From assembly GCA_020466095.1 (NCBI GenBank), contig CM035807.1:25829982-25893981 (forward strand): a DNA stretch of 64,000 nucleotides, read 5' to 3'. Positions 24,766 through 37,144 of this stretch are shown in pieces. The DNA comes from Chlorops oryzae. Lineage: Eukaryota > Arthropoda > Insecta > Diptera > Chloropidae. Position 1 is the stretch's first letter. Every line of letters starts with the position of its first letter. Under the pieces are notes generated by a model. It was not told the origin of the DNA. It searched no databases and saw only the letters and a list, made by a program, of their open reading frames with translations. Position numbers and translations under genes: made by a program.

Positions 24766-25712
24766 AGGCAAGCGATACACTATAGCATGATTGCATGCAA
24801 CACAATTGCCGGCAATCCATTCCGTGAAATCAAAAAAGGCCGGTTTGTTTAGACTACGTGCAATAAATTACGTGAAATTGGGCGGGGAGTGAATTTCATG
24901 CAAGTTACGCGCATATTGCTTGCAATCGTTGCGTGTACTGTATACACACTTGCTGCCCTGCAATTATTTCCGCGGAAAAAAGTACATCTCCCGGTCAAAA
25001 ATAAATTAAATGGTTACTATAAATATACAGCTTTTTCTTCTTTTTAGCATTTTCTATTCCGGCTGAGGCCAGGGTCTACTCTTCCCGGTATCGTTCTCCA
25101 TTTCTTGCTTTTTGGAGCATCCGGTTCACATAGGCCAACTGCATCTAAATCCTATCTGAGTGCATACAACCATATATTTTTTAGGCGCCCCTTTGGCCAT
25201 GTATGGTACCTCGAGTAACCATCCTTTTTTGCAATGGCTGCTTCGTGGGCCCGCAATAAATGTCCATACCATCGGAGTCGTGCTTTTCTCATTTCCGCAA
25301 TAGGCGCAACATCTTATTTGGAAAGAATCGTATCATTTCCGATATTTTCGAAACACGAGATCCCGAAACACTTTTTAAACGCGAAGTGTGCAATCTAGTT
25401 TGCTATCATTCTGAACTGACAGTGCTCGTTTTTTGTTCCAAACGTTTTTCATTTCATGCGAACGATTGCTCAATTCCAACGAGTTGGAAATGCGCAACGG
25501 GCAACACGCAATCAGCAAAAATCATCAAAAGCGTATACACTGCGTGCAATAATTCCATGCAATAGCTGCATGCAATATTGCTCGCAATCTGAATATTTTT
25601 AAAAACGGGATACTGTATACACTAGGTGCAACGCGTAATCGTGCAATAATTGCGCGTTCCATACAACCCGGCAGCGATTTCGTGCAATCATGCTATAGTG
25701 TATCGCTTGCCT
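24766..25712. mobile_element. 947-bp element with perfect 30-bp inverted ends
   Basis: Positions 24766-24795 and 25683-25712 are exact inverted copies (start AGGCAAGCGATACACTATAG). Inside each end the words GTGCAAT, TTGCATGC and ACTGTATACAC recur in both orientations, like subterminal transposase-binding repeats. The middle carries a dead reverse-transcriptase tail (25044-25310, minus strand), apparently a captured or inserted fragment. No transposase and no clear target-site duplication, so the superfamily is unassigned. Confidence 0.8.
25044..25310 (-). pseudogene. Reverse-transcriptase C-terminal fragment inside the 947-bp element
   Basis: The minus strand reads EMRKARLRWYGHLLRAHEAA, then a WPKGRLKNIW segment, one in-frame TAG, then KSKKWRTIPGRVDPGLSRNR and a stop. 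This is the tail of a non-LTR (RTE-like) endonuclease/reverse transcriptase, a lineage different from the 6340-6754 remnant. Confidence 0.8.
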
Positions 25713-26401
25713 AAGTTCTTCTTGCAATAAATCATGAAAAAAATTGAAAATTACCGTGTTATAGAATTGAGAAGTTGTTCGTGCTCAAACACTACACGCT
25801 CTCTTTAAAAAATAAATGTATTTTGAAGATGGTGATATGAGTTTTGATACCAATAATAGTTAATAACTAACACGGTAATAATATGGGAAATTCCATGAAT
25901 ACGGTCCCACCCAGGTGGAATTCTCGTGGAATTGCCCAAATCGAAAAAATTAGAAAAAATAAATATAAAATAAAAATGAATTTCTTAACAAAATCGAATC
26001 ACCAAATGTTAGTGTTGACCATTGTAATTTTCGGCTAAAGCATCCATGGGCGTGCTCTCTCGATATGATCAGTGCTGCCTTGTTATTTAACACTTAAAAG
26101 GTATCACAAGAAATCACAAGGATACATAGATTCCGAATATACCTAACTTCGAAAGCCCAAAGTGCGTTCGAATAGTTTGAAAATTCCACATAATTTCTGA
26201 AATAACCGGAAACCTGTAGTTTGAGATCGCCCTGATAAGCCGATAACTTCTACAGGTACCCGGACAAGATTTAACCATTTATGCGAGAGTCAAGGCAACT
26301 GGGCTTTTTGGTTTAATCATTTTTAAATAGGTTTAGAATGTGCTGTATTGTTCCCGTTATAATCGATAATTTTATTCAGTTTGAATATACTTAGGCTAAG
26401 A

Positions 26402-26595
26402 ACACACCAGATCAAACGAAACGAAACGAAACCGAAACAGAAACAAAACGTTTTCAAAAACTACAGTACATTGTGTTTTATGAGAGCGAACACAACAGAT
26501 TAGTGAAAACGAAACGGTTTAACTAAGAAAGAAAGGGATTTTTTTTGACTAACGAAACGAAAACGTTTTGTTTTGTTTCGTTTGATCCGGTGTGT
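26402..26595. mobile_element. 194-bp MITE with GAAAC-rich inverted ends
   Basis: Left end ACACACCAGATCAAACGAAA and right end, as its complement, ACACACCGGATCAAACGAAA. The interior is rich in AAACG words. No coding sequence and no convincing target-site duplication. Confidence 0.7.
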
Positions 26596-26599
26596 AATC

Positions 26600-28622
26600 A
26601 AGTTGATGATTTTGTTTTTGCCAATTTTATGAGGGATTAAATCCTAGATTAATGATATTTGGTACAAACGCGCGTTCCATTTTCAAAAAAAGGCGCCTTG
26701 AGGTAGTGTCCGAATATGGGAGTTCTTACTGTATATGTATCACTTGTGTTTGAACATGTCGCCAACGGTTTTGGGACTTCATTTGAGATCATTCCGTCCG
26801 CATATACGAAGAGCTTTTCGAATATAACAACCCAATGGTACTGGGTCGCTGTTGCAGAGGTAAAAAAAGAGAATATGAAACCTTTTAATAGAAACTTTCT
26901 TAAAACATTCAAGTTCTCTCGAAACTAAAAACCACTATAAAAATCTTTGACAACACACTTAAAATGTGAATGACTCGTAAGCGAGTTCAACTAATATTCG
27001 CCTTTAAAAAACAGGGTAAAAGCAGGACACACTCACATACTTGCTCGTATAATCGAGGGTCTATCCTAACCGGTGGTTGCTCATTCTTTGGTTTGACTTT
27101 TTCGCATATTTGTTTGGTGCCAAGTTGCGTCGTGTCACTTGTGCATCACTTGTCAATGCCGCGAATTCCTTTCGTTCCACATTCGTTTGGTTTCCCAAAC
27201 TCCCCTTGAACTCATATGAAGCGCAGGAAGTCAGCCCGACTTTGGGTGGGTTCGGTGAAACTGCTCCTGCTGCGTTTTTTTTTTTTTTGTTGTTGACAAA
27301 AGACAAAACGAAAGTTGTTTTCATATTTTGAATACAAATTGCTTTATTTACAAGCACATCTACTGCGACAGTCCTACCCCTATTGACAGTCTGTATGCCT
27401 GCCCGCCCGCCTTTCGACTGGAAGAAACGAAGACGGTACAGCGTATAGCGGTTTAGTGCTTATAAAATATAAAATGAAAAATTTTGCATACCCGTCATAA
27501 CTCCCAAAAAGAAAGAACGGCAGGAAAAAAGGGGGAATCTGATTTTTGCAATGTTCTTTTTTCCCCCTGCTCTGTAGCGAGAATCTTTAATCTGAACGTT
27601 TGACAAGTTCGTAGCTTCTCGTATCTTTTTGCATCGTAGAAAAATTGGTTCAGTTGTAATATCTTGTTTTGCGGTCATAGGTAGCTTCTGGAAATGTAAC
27701 TCTGTATCTGTATCTGTTGTTTATCATGTCAAAAGCCAGTCGACAAGTTCTGCTTCGAGACAAATTGCTCCCCAGCGTGTTTGACGGTTGGGAAGAGGCT
27801 TCCAACTTTTCTTTTTTTTTTGTATTATTATTAAATCGTTCCTTTTTTCCTTTCGGTTGTTTAAGGTTGGCAAATAATAATGCCTCGTAATACTTGTCAT
27901 GCAAATAAATCACAGTGCGGTAGTTAATATGACGTCAGATGTGTCTTTTTTGCTGTTCCTATTTTTTCTATCCTCTCTGTTGTGCAAATTCGATTGTCTG
28001 TTTTAAGTTCTACGGGGTAAGAGGGAATTCACTTGAAATATTCAGGACATAATAAAATCATATCAAGGTAAATGTCAACTTTTTGCCATTGGTTTTTTTT
28101 TTTTGGGTCCTTATGCCAATTTAAATGCGCTTTTAAGGTTGTTTATGCTGTCAACATTTCATGTTTGAAATGATAAAATTTTTTCATTTGCCCAATGTGG
28201 AGACATTTTAATACCTGATTTGGGGTTTTATTTTGCGTGATTTATTGACTTTTTGGGGGTAATTTTTATTATTATTTTTTTTTATTTTTTAAATGTAAAA
28301 TGTTTATTTCTGGAGTGAAAAAATATGGCAGCTCCGTCACATCAAGGGTTGTTAGGCCGTGTAACAACTGATAGTATAAATTTTTTCTTGGAGGATTGAG
28401 TTTTTGGTGTCTGCCAAGGTTATGGGGAATCTTGGAACATTACTTCGACGAAAGACTGCAGTACATGTTCTGCGTGTTCCTTATGGCGTTGCCACATGAT
28501 TTTCTTTACAGAGTGGAATTTTTTTTCCCAAGAAATGCAGGCTTAAAATGAAAAAAAAGCAAGAATACTGTTAAAGATTGTCGTGAGAAAAAGAAAACCT
28601 CTTTCAACTTACCAAGTATATT
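26600..28622. other. No recognisable gene
   Basis: Low-complexity T tracts at about 27275, 28092 and 28270 and no supported exon. Confidence 0.55.
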
Positions 28623-28964
28623 CCCTGCAGGAAATGACAATAGTGCAATCTATACTCTTTCACTACTGACCGCGTCGACGCTTTGCGCTATAGACAATTA
28701 GCATTGAGATGTCATTGCATGTCTACGTGTAGACCAAAGACCTAATAACGAGCAATTGACGTCGGTACTATTATGTAGACAAAAGGAGTAATCTTTCGCT
28801 GGTACCGATGCATAGACAAAGTCACAAGTTGGAGACACGTTGTCAAAGTGGTCAGTTTTCTAGTACTACCGCTTGGAAAAGCTGTTGACTTTTGAACAAG
28901 TTCAATTGTCTATACTGACGACAGTATAGACATGGGGCCATATAGTGACAGGCTTCCTGCAGGG
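28623..28964. mobile_element. Cryptic element with short inverted ends and repeated TAGACA motifs
   Basis: Terminal CCCTGCAGGAA (28623-28633) is inverted at 28954-28964. Inside, TAGACA-type words occur several times in both orientations (about 28692, 28730, 28776, 28813, 28907 and 28926). Target-site duplication not seen. Moderate to low confidence that this is one mobile unit. Confidence 0.4.
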
Positions 28965-31900
28965 TTCACACCCACTTCTTATTTTTATGACTTGCTCGCT
29001 TTCGGAGACTTGTTTTCTTAAAGTTTTGTAATATTGTATATAAAATTTTAGTTAGTTCCAATATTGATGAGGAGAATTACGTGGGACAACTGTCAGCGCT
29101 GGTTTTTTACGTAACATGAAACAATCTAATGTGTTGTATCTTGCTTTCTAGTCGTGTTACCGGATGATCTGTGATTTACTGTTTAATTCAGATTTAATCC
29201 AGAATTTTTGCATCAACTATATTCAATGATGTTTAATTAACCCTGTAAAAAGAATATTCCTTTTTTTCATGTCCTCTCATTGCAGCCTTTATTCGAAATC
29301 ATAAAAAAAATTTCCGCATATGTTCGATCTCGACCAACTCTTCCCACTTTCCATTCTCTTGAAATTCTTTGCAAAAAAAGAGCACCGGGAAATTTCATTA
29401 CAAACGTAATTAAAAAGGTCCTTCATCTGTTGGTGACTTTTCAGAGGCTGGAACCATTTTTTATGTATGCATTTTTTTCTTAATTTTTTTGTTTTGCACT
29501 TTGGCAGGCCCGCCAAATCACGTCTGATGTGTCGTTAGTATTTCGCGGCTAATTTTTATAATTTCTATGCAACGCGGTAATCAACAGGGAAATATTTCGC
29601 TTTCCCAACCAAAAAAAAACCAAAAAGAAGAAAAAAGAAAAACATCAAAACAGTTCAACGGAACTTGGCGCCCATAAAGAACGGAAGGTGTAGGAATGCA
29701 AAAATGCGCCATAATTTTGTGAGAATGATAATGTAAAATACGGAAGCGCGGAACATTATGCAGCGTAGAAGAGACCCAAGAGCCATAGCGGGGCGGAAAA
29801 AAAGAAGAAATATTTCTCTTTTATGACTCTGGTCTGACACTAGCCGCAATAAACATTTTAGGAGGAAGGTGCAACCAGAAAGCGACGACACGTAACATTA
29901 TGAATGCCGCGAAATGCGACCAAGAAGCAACATAAATTAGACACCGCATTCAAACGCCACCGCGAATGTTGTGCTCACTGGCTCACTCGGTGGGTGTGTA
30001 TGTGGGCGTGGGTATGGGTAGGGGGAGGATAGGTCCACGGGTCCGCGCAGATCAGTGTCGAAGGTGTCCAGGCGCTTATGCTAATATAATTAAACGCTGG
30101 CATGGCTCGGGATGGGCCACCCCATCCAGCGGGCTTTGTTGTTATGGCCGATGTTTAGTGAATTCATGATTTTGTTTTTCTGGATTTATATTAAGCAGAC
30201 TGTGCTGCTGCTGCTGTTGCTGCTGCTGCGGTGGCGGCATTACCATTTTGTTTATATCTCACGTAGCAATTATAAGCGCTTTGTTAGTGCTGTCATTCTT
30301 GTTCTGGCGATATTGTTACCGCCAAACTGCAGACGGCTATAATTTTTGTTCGTAAGTTTTTCTGCTTTTGTACAACAATCTGTCGAGAGGATACAGAGAC
30401 AGAGCAAAGAGATAGAAAACCCATTGCGAAAATAGATAACAGGTGTCGTTGATTTATTGAATTTTGTTCTTTTGCTGATGTAGTGATGAGCAGGAGAGCT
30501 TGTTGAATGGAGAAAACCTTTTCATATACATTTACTACGAGATAGAAGCACCTTCATTTAAGGAAGCATCTGAAAGCGATAAATGCTTTCACAAAGAAAG
30601 CTCATATCCGGGATCAGACAAATATCCAAAGAAATTAGAAGTCCGGACGTGTTTCATAGCTAGGGGCACCCTTAAAACGAAAGATTGATCGCCACTCTCT
30701 TCCCTATAGGTACATCGGTACTTAGGGGCCCCTTGAAGGAAATCAAAAGTGTGACCGAAGAAAGAATATCAACCTTCTCGATTTGGGGCCCCTTCAAGAA
30801 GCCGATTCTCTCTTAAAAGAGCTGCCCATATCTAAGGGATATTTTATGAATATTTTGAATTTAGTAGAGTATCAGATCTCTCTGGTTGTTCTTATCATTC
30901 CTAATTTTGTTTTTTTATTTTTACTCAAAAAAACTCATCTCAAAAATTCTCTTTTAAAGACCATTCCCCTCCCATTTTCGATGTTGAATGTGCGCCAATT
31001 CATTGACTCGTTCCTCGCACCTTCTCGACAACTTCATCCAAATCAAAAGTGACGTTGCAACACGAACCAATTTCACGCTGAATTAAACTTGGAACAATAG
31101 TTGAAGTGTCCTGTCAACAGTTGTTTTATTACACCCACCGCACGGTTGTACCAAAAGATTCCGTATTCATATACGGTACACTCTCGACTCTTAAGAGAAA
31201 TTTCAATCACATTTCGAATTCTATCGTTGGTCGTGTTGTGCGCTCGCCTTTTCCACTCGACGTTCGGTCGACACGTTCGAAAAATTGGCTCAAGGCTATT
31301 TTTAAGAAAACTTTTCACTTTGTAAGGCAACCACAACGTCGACGGCGACGACGATGACGGCGATGAGGACAACGCCAGGCAACACCTCACCAGTGCCACC
31401 TCTCGAACAGCATTCCCGCTCTACTCGCTCAACTCAATCAACGAGAAAAAAGCCTGGTGACGACAAGAACCTTTTTGCAGTCTTACGTCGCCCAGTATCG
31501 CAGTGCGCAGGGAACGACGGCTCTTCTGAGAAATTTTGTAGTCACCCTGTGCCAAAGTGTGAAATGAATAACGAAGCAGAATGAAGTGCACCTCAGGCAA
31601 TTGCTCCACTACGAGTGTGTCTCGCACCTAGCAAACGTGTCTGGCATAATTTTAAACATGAAATAAAAAGCAGCAGAGAAAATATTAAAAATAAAAAAAA
31701 GGCGCAAGATGAAAAAATTAACACAAAAGAAAGAAAAATAGCACCGTAAATTGCAAATGGCGAGCACTATTGCTCCATTGTCCTTAAACCGTGCACATAT
31801 CCATGGGAATGGGCATGGACTCATACATAGCTCACATTGCTTCTGGTCTGTGCTGCAATTGCGTGTTGCAAATGGCAGAAAATGACAGTTGCAAACAATG

Positions 31901-33989
31901 GGAACGAAAAGGTAGGAAATTAGATGTCAACCAAGTGTCAGTAACACAATGGGATGTTAAGTCACAGGCAGGAGAGGGTGTTTATTTCAAATGAAGGAAA
32001 AAAAAATTCTCGAAAGAGTGGGTAAATAGGTGCGGACTGTCTTTTCAAACTCGGGAAGTAGTTTGTCTTTTAATCTATCGAATGGTTAAATGAGTACCAA
32101 AAATACTCCATTCAATTCCTCCCAAATAATGTGTCTGAACTAAGCCATTGTATACCTTTCATCCTATCAGGCTCGTAGTTGATGCCTGAGGTAGAGCCCA
32201 ACAATCGGAAATGACTATGTAAGACCTCAAGACCAAAGCTGATATTTTTCTATTAATTTTTCACAGCCCCGATGAGACCTTAAAAAAGGGGATCATTCAA
32301 GTATCAGACAAAATTTTTCGATATTAGATTCGAGGCTCCTGATCTCGAAGTGCTGCGCGATCATCAATTTGATCCAACACCCGAGTAACCCGAGATCTTG
32401 AAAGTTAAGCTGGGGTTCGACGCCGAAATCCACTAGAAAGTGTCCTTTGTATCTTGGAAAGTACTGGTATAGAGTCTAAAACCTCCTTTATTTTGCTACG
32501 TCTAGAAAATTCTCAGCAAAAAGTGATTTTGCTTCCATATTCCCCGATCTTTCTTCAGAACCAATCGATCAAGTTACTCAGCATCATATTTCTCGCCGTA
32601 CAAAAAGCTCTCTCGTACCTATTTGGGAGGAAATATTTTTAAATTTTATTACTGAAAAGAAGCCTTCTTATTAGAGAGAGTCCTACCTGTTTTTATTAAA
32701 ATTATATTCTTTATTATACACCTATTTTACTTCTGCAAATTAATCGTCCTTCCCCAAATGTGCACACCACCATCTTGAGGAAAAACGTGGAAAACTCTTC
32801 TCCTTGCTTTCGACATTATGTCGCATTGCATTCGGAAACATCTGCATTATTTCCATGACGTGTTATGAATCTCTTGTTTAACTGCACGGAAAAATCGGGT
32901 GATATTATAAATTGTCTTGGCCTTTTGCGTTTTGTACATAACATGTACCACATACATACATATATAGGACTATGCTTCACTTTCTCACTTTTCATAAGTA
33001 CAGACAACTTCCGACGCGCCGCATGGCTTGCTGCTGCGTATTTTCGAAATATTTCAAAATACTTTATGCACATCCTCTATATTGATATATACATATATAG
33101 TACAAACAACGTAATACATATACATTTACTGCGCTGCTAAATAAATTCTAGCGAAGACATTAAACACCGCAGGAAATATCCGCCGTAAATTCGTGTTGCC
33201 GTATAATTTTGCAATTTTGATTTTATTTTTGGCTACAGTCTTTGCCTACCTTCGGCAGACAACGCGTCGAAAATCGTCGAGAGAAAACATTATGCCAGTA
33301 CAATCGAATCGAATTGCTTTCTGCATTCTGAATTCTCATAAAATTGTAAAAAAGAGAAAGAACTGGAAGAATCCCTGCAGTAATAAGGAGGTCTATTACC
33401 TAAAAGAGAGCACAATTGGGCAACTTCAAGAGTTACTTGTCTGAAATCGTAAACTTCATATACCTAACTATAAGAATGGATTGGTCTCTTGAGTATGAGC
33501 AAAACCAACTCCAGTAGAAGGACAATCGAAAGGAGATCTATGAATGATATGCTTTGGTACTCTTCATCAAGAAAATAATTCAATTGACCCCACGAATATT
33601 TAATTTAAGCAGTATTAAATTTTCAATGCATGTCGGCAAGGAGCTACAAAGTTAGGAGAAAAGACAGTACAACTACAGGAATGTACATGTCGCGGAGTAG
33701 CTTAAAACAAGTTTGCAGTGCTGCAGGGAATATAAAAACAATACAACGGAATTTATAATTTCTTATGGGGTTCAGTTTGTTATGAGTTTTTCTGAGCTTA
33801 ATGTTCATACATTCTTAATGGTGTATTCCTGAAGGTGAATTCATTTCGAGTATGAATATGAAGTATTTGGCAGACATATTTGGAGAGTTTTTTTTAAAAA
33901 CAATTTCTCTAAAATAAAATCAATTTGAATTCGTAAGATCTCTTGCTTAACCCCTTACTTCCCAACATTGAAAAAATTTTTACAATCCA
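28965..33989. other. No recognisable gene
   Basis: Contains a CTG microsatellite. Several frames of 60-108 codons overlap on opposite strands (31073-31399 against 31101-31357) without motifs. A stretch at 32150-32450 has a mosaic, repeat-like composition that I could not assign. Confidence 0.5.
30203..30231. repeat. (CTG)n microsatellite
   Basis: Interrupted CTG repeats (one TTG). Intergenic. Confidence 0.85.
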
Positions 33990-34795
33990 AATACCCGACA
34001 CACCCTGTGTCGAGGGTATATTGGGTTTGTGTGGTTGTGCGTAACACCCGGAACCAGTGGAGATAGACCATACATAATATATATAGAAATGATCAGCATC
34101 ACCAGGAGATTTGATTTAGCCATGTCCGTCTATCTGTCCGTCTGTTTGTATACAGTTTTCTTATCGAAGGAGTTGAGCTACATGAGTAAGACCAAGTTCG
34201 AGAATGGACCTGATCGGACCATTTTTAAAGGTACCTCCCTAGGGTCTGTTACAAAAATCACAAAAACTTCTCTAAAATTGAAGTTTTTTAAGATATTTTG
34301 ATGAAATTTGATACTTGAACATGTTTAAAGGCAAGTAATATGTTTTCAAAGAATTGGAAAAGTGGGCGTGGCAGAAGGGCGTTTTTCGAAAATTGCCTCC
34401 TACACCCGAAATTCAAATGGGACTTGAACGAAATTTAGCACTCATGCTTCCTTTGTAGCCATAAACATCCTGCTCCAAAAATTATGATAGGTCCATTATT
34501 AAGGGTACCTCCAGCACTAGGGTCTGTCACAAAAAGCTCAAAACTACCTCAAAATCTGACTTTTTCGAAATATTTCAATGAAACTTAGAATTTGACCGTG
34601 TATTTAAGCCTGCGATTAGAATTGCAAAAAAAAATGGAAAAGTGGGCGTGGAAAAGGGGTGGTTTTCATAAAGAATTTTAACCAAAATCGGTATATTGGG
34701 CCCCTAATGGCCTTCAAAACCTCTTGAATATTCTTTCTTAGTGTCGGTATCTCTATTGTCAGGCTCGCCCTATAACACCCTTACTTGTTATTGTT
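33990..34795 (+). repeat. Dispersed repeat with internal duplicated module
   Basis: Starts near GTCGAGGGTATATTGGGTTT, carries a GTCCGTC-rich stretch at about 34126-34145, and has two diverged modules (about 34195-34385 and 34488-34665) sharing GGTACCTCC, AGGGTCTGT and AAAGTGGGCGTGG. A related, rearranged copy lies at 62070-62640. Non-coding; the family was not identified. Confidence 0.65.
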
Positions 34796-37144
34796 TAATT
34801 AGGTAAAACTTGAATTCATTTTGATCACTAATTAAATTTACAGAAACTTTTTGATCGAACTAAAAAATTTTTAATTCACTTGTTACCTCCATTTATTTTA
34901 ATTATTTAATCCTCCTAAAATAAGAAGAAATTATAAAAACTAACTTTTATATCAATAAAAAAATGTCCGTTTTCTTTTAAGCTGTTGCACAAAGTGGAAT
35001 CTCTTCCCATCTTACTGAAAAATGAAGCTGATAAGTATTTAAAATGTCAACAGTAAACCATATTTCGTCTAATTTCAAGTGGTTTTCAACTATAAGACAA
35101 TTTTACCCGAGGTAATGTACAAAAATGTAGTTTGTTTAAAATATAACAGTGGGAGGAGATGGGTTCATTTATCAGCTTGGGATCGAGCGACTCCAGAAGT
35201 CAGACAAAATTCAATGGCCTGTGTCGATGCTTCACGATATGTTGATCTCACAAGCTCCATTGTTCCTTGATCATAATTCCGCAATTTTAGGGAAATTTTT
35301 TCTTGCTATATATAAATTCCTTCCTCCCGCGTACTGTTAAGTCTTACATAGTTCATTGGATCCTCAGAGTCGACAAAAAAAAAACGATCTTAACTTTCCC
35401 CTGCAATCGTCTTTCCATTCTTCGATGTATTTTCTTAGAAAAATTAACGTAACCAATCCCAACAGTGCATAGGAAAAACAAAAAGAAGAAGAAAATACCC
35501 CAAAACATTCTCAAAATTGAATCGCAAAAGTCAGCAACATTTTCTGCCCTCTTATACACTGGCGCCAGTCGGACGGTATTGCATAAAGATGACAACGACT
35601 CGAGTTGAGTGGATGTCCTTTTTCATGGTATTCCATTTGAGAAATCAAGAATTTTAACGTATGCGATGCGTGTACAATACGAGAAATGTGCGAAATTGCT
35701 GCAAGACATCAACGTGAACACGAAGTTCGAAGGTTAAATGTTGTACTGTCATCACAACGGACAGGGTTTCTCATGTTCTTAGAACGTAAAACTCCTCTCC
35801 GCTCCTTCTGTGCTTGGTCGTAAAAAAATTTAAAAGCTCAAAAAATTACTCGAATAGTTTTAGTGCTCTCAATTTGTCTTCGTACCGACTACGACGTTGA
35901 CAGGTGGGTGGACACATATCTGTGAAGATAGTAAAGCAATTTAGACTGGCTTGAATGCTGTTGTTCTTGTGAGGGGTGTTTTTTTAATTTTTTTTTTTTT
36001 TAGTTTTTGAGTGCCAAATAATTAATTTTTTACTCAAAGTCCCTAAGCCTTTTTGGTGGTCCAAGCTTAAGGATAAAATGGAAAATGCTATGAAAGAAAA
36101 TGTGAGAAATTTCTGCCTCAATGATTCTTCTAAATCTTTCGATTTCACATTGTTGGATTGACCCGTGAATAGTTCTCAGGCGGCTTACTTTTTGGGGCCC
36201 CCATCATTATATTGTAGATGGTTTATTTTAAGAAAAATGACCGGCCCTTTACTGTCAGGGTCATAGTTTAGTTGGTCATAACCGAATTCCATTCCTGCGC
36301 TTTCCATCATTCCAGTAACGCAGTTGTTTCCCCACAATAATGTACGCGAAAGCTTCAAGTACATTCTTCATTCAAAAATTAAACATTTTATTTTCGCTGG
36401 CGGCGAAAATAATTATTATTGTTGTTGATTATGAATATCTACATATGTTTTGGGAGATTGTTGAGCTTATTGTTGCTGCCTCCGACACATTTTATACACA
36501 TATTTAAGTACTTTTATACATGTCTATTTTACCACTTCATTATCACAACTGTTTGCGGCAGGTTTGACATTTTTTTTTTTGGTTTTATTTTTTGCTCACT
36601 TTCATTATAAAAACACCAGAGAAAAGTGGGGAAGGTAGGCTGATGGGGGGTGTATATATGTGGATGAAAATTCTTATACACACAATGTACGTACATATAT
36701 ATGTTACGTACTCAAGCTTATGAGTAGTTGTATTCATTATTCTCTGGCTGAGTAGGTATTACAATCTAGCGTAATTATTGCGCTGTAATCCTTTTCCATC
36801 GAGCAGCCTCGGAAATCAGCGGAATTCGGCGAGCAACGAAGTGGAAGGAAATTCTGTGCGTTTCTGTGTGGCTTGTGGATATGTGTAAGTGTCATGGAGA
36901 TTATCTTTGAAGTATACGTTTCGCGGGTTTTTCTTTTCAAGCCTTGTGGATCAGAATATGCCTTCGTTTGGGGGAGGCGGCGTTAGCCTCGTTAATTTCG
37001 AATGAAAATAATTACCTCACTTTCGCTTTCGGTTGATACAAACCAAGAGTAGTTAAGTAAAGAAAAATGTTGAGTATAGTATGTGTTTTGCATGGTAATT
37101 TTTGAGAATTTAAAGTAAGCAGTCAATCTGTGCTTGGGTTTATA
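34796..37144. other. No recognisable gene
   Basis: AT-rich DNA with short poly-A, poly-T and TATATG tracts. Nothing further recognised before the mariner element. Confidence 0.55.

Noticed and set aside
25750..25879. Possible MITE with ATTACCGTGTTA ends
   Set aside because: Only about 13 bp of inverted match, no flanking duplication, no inner structure.
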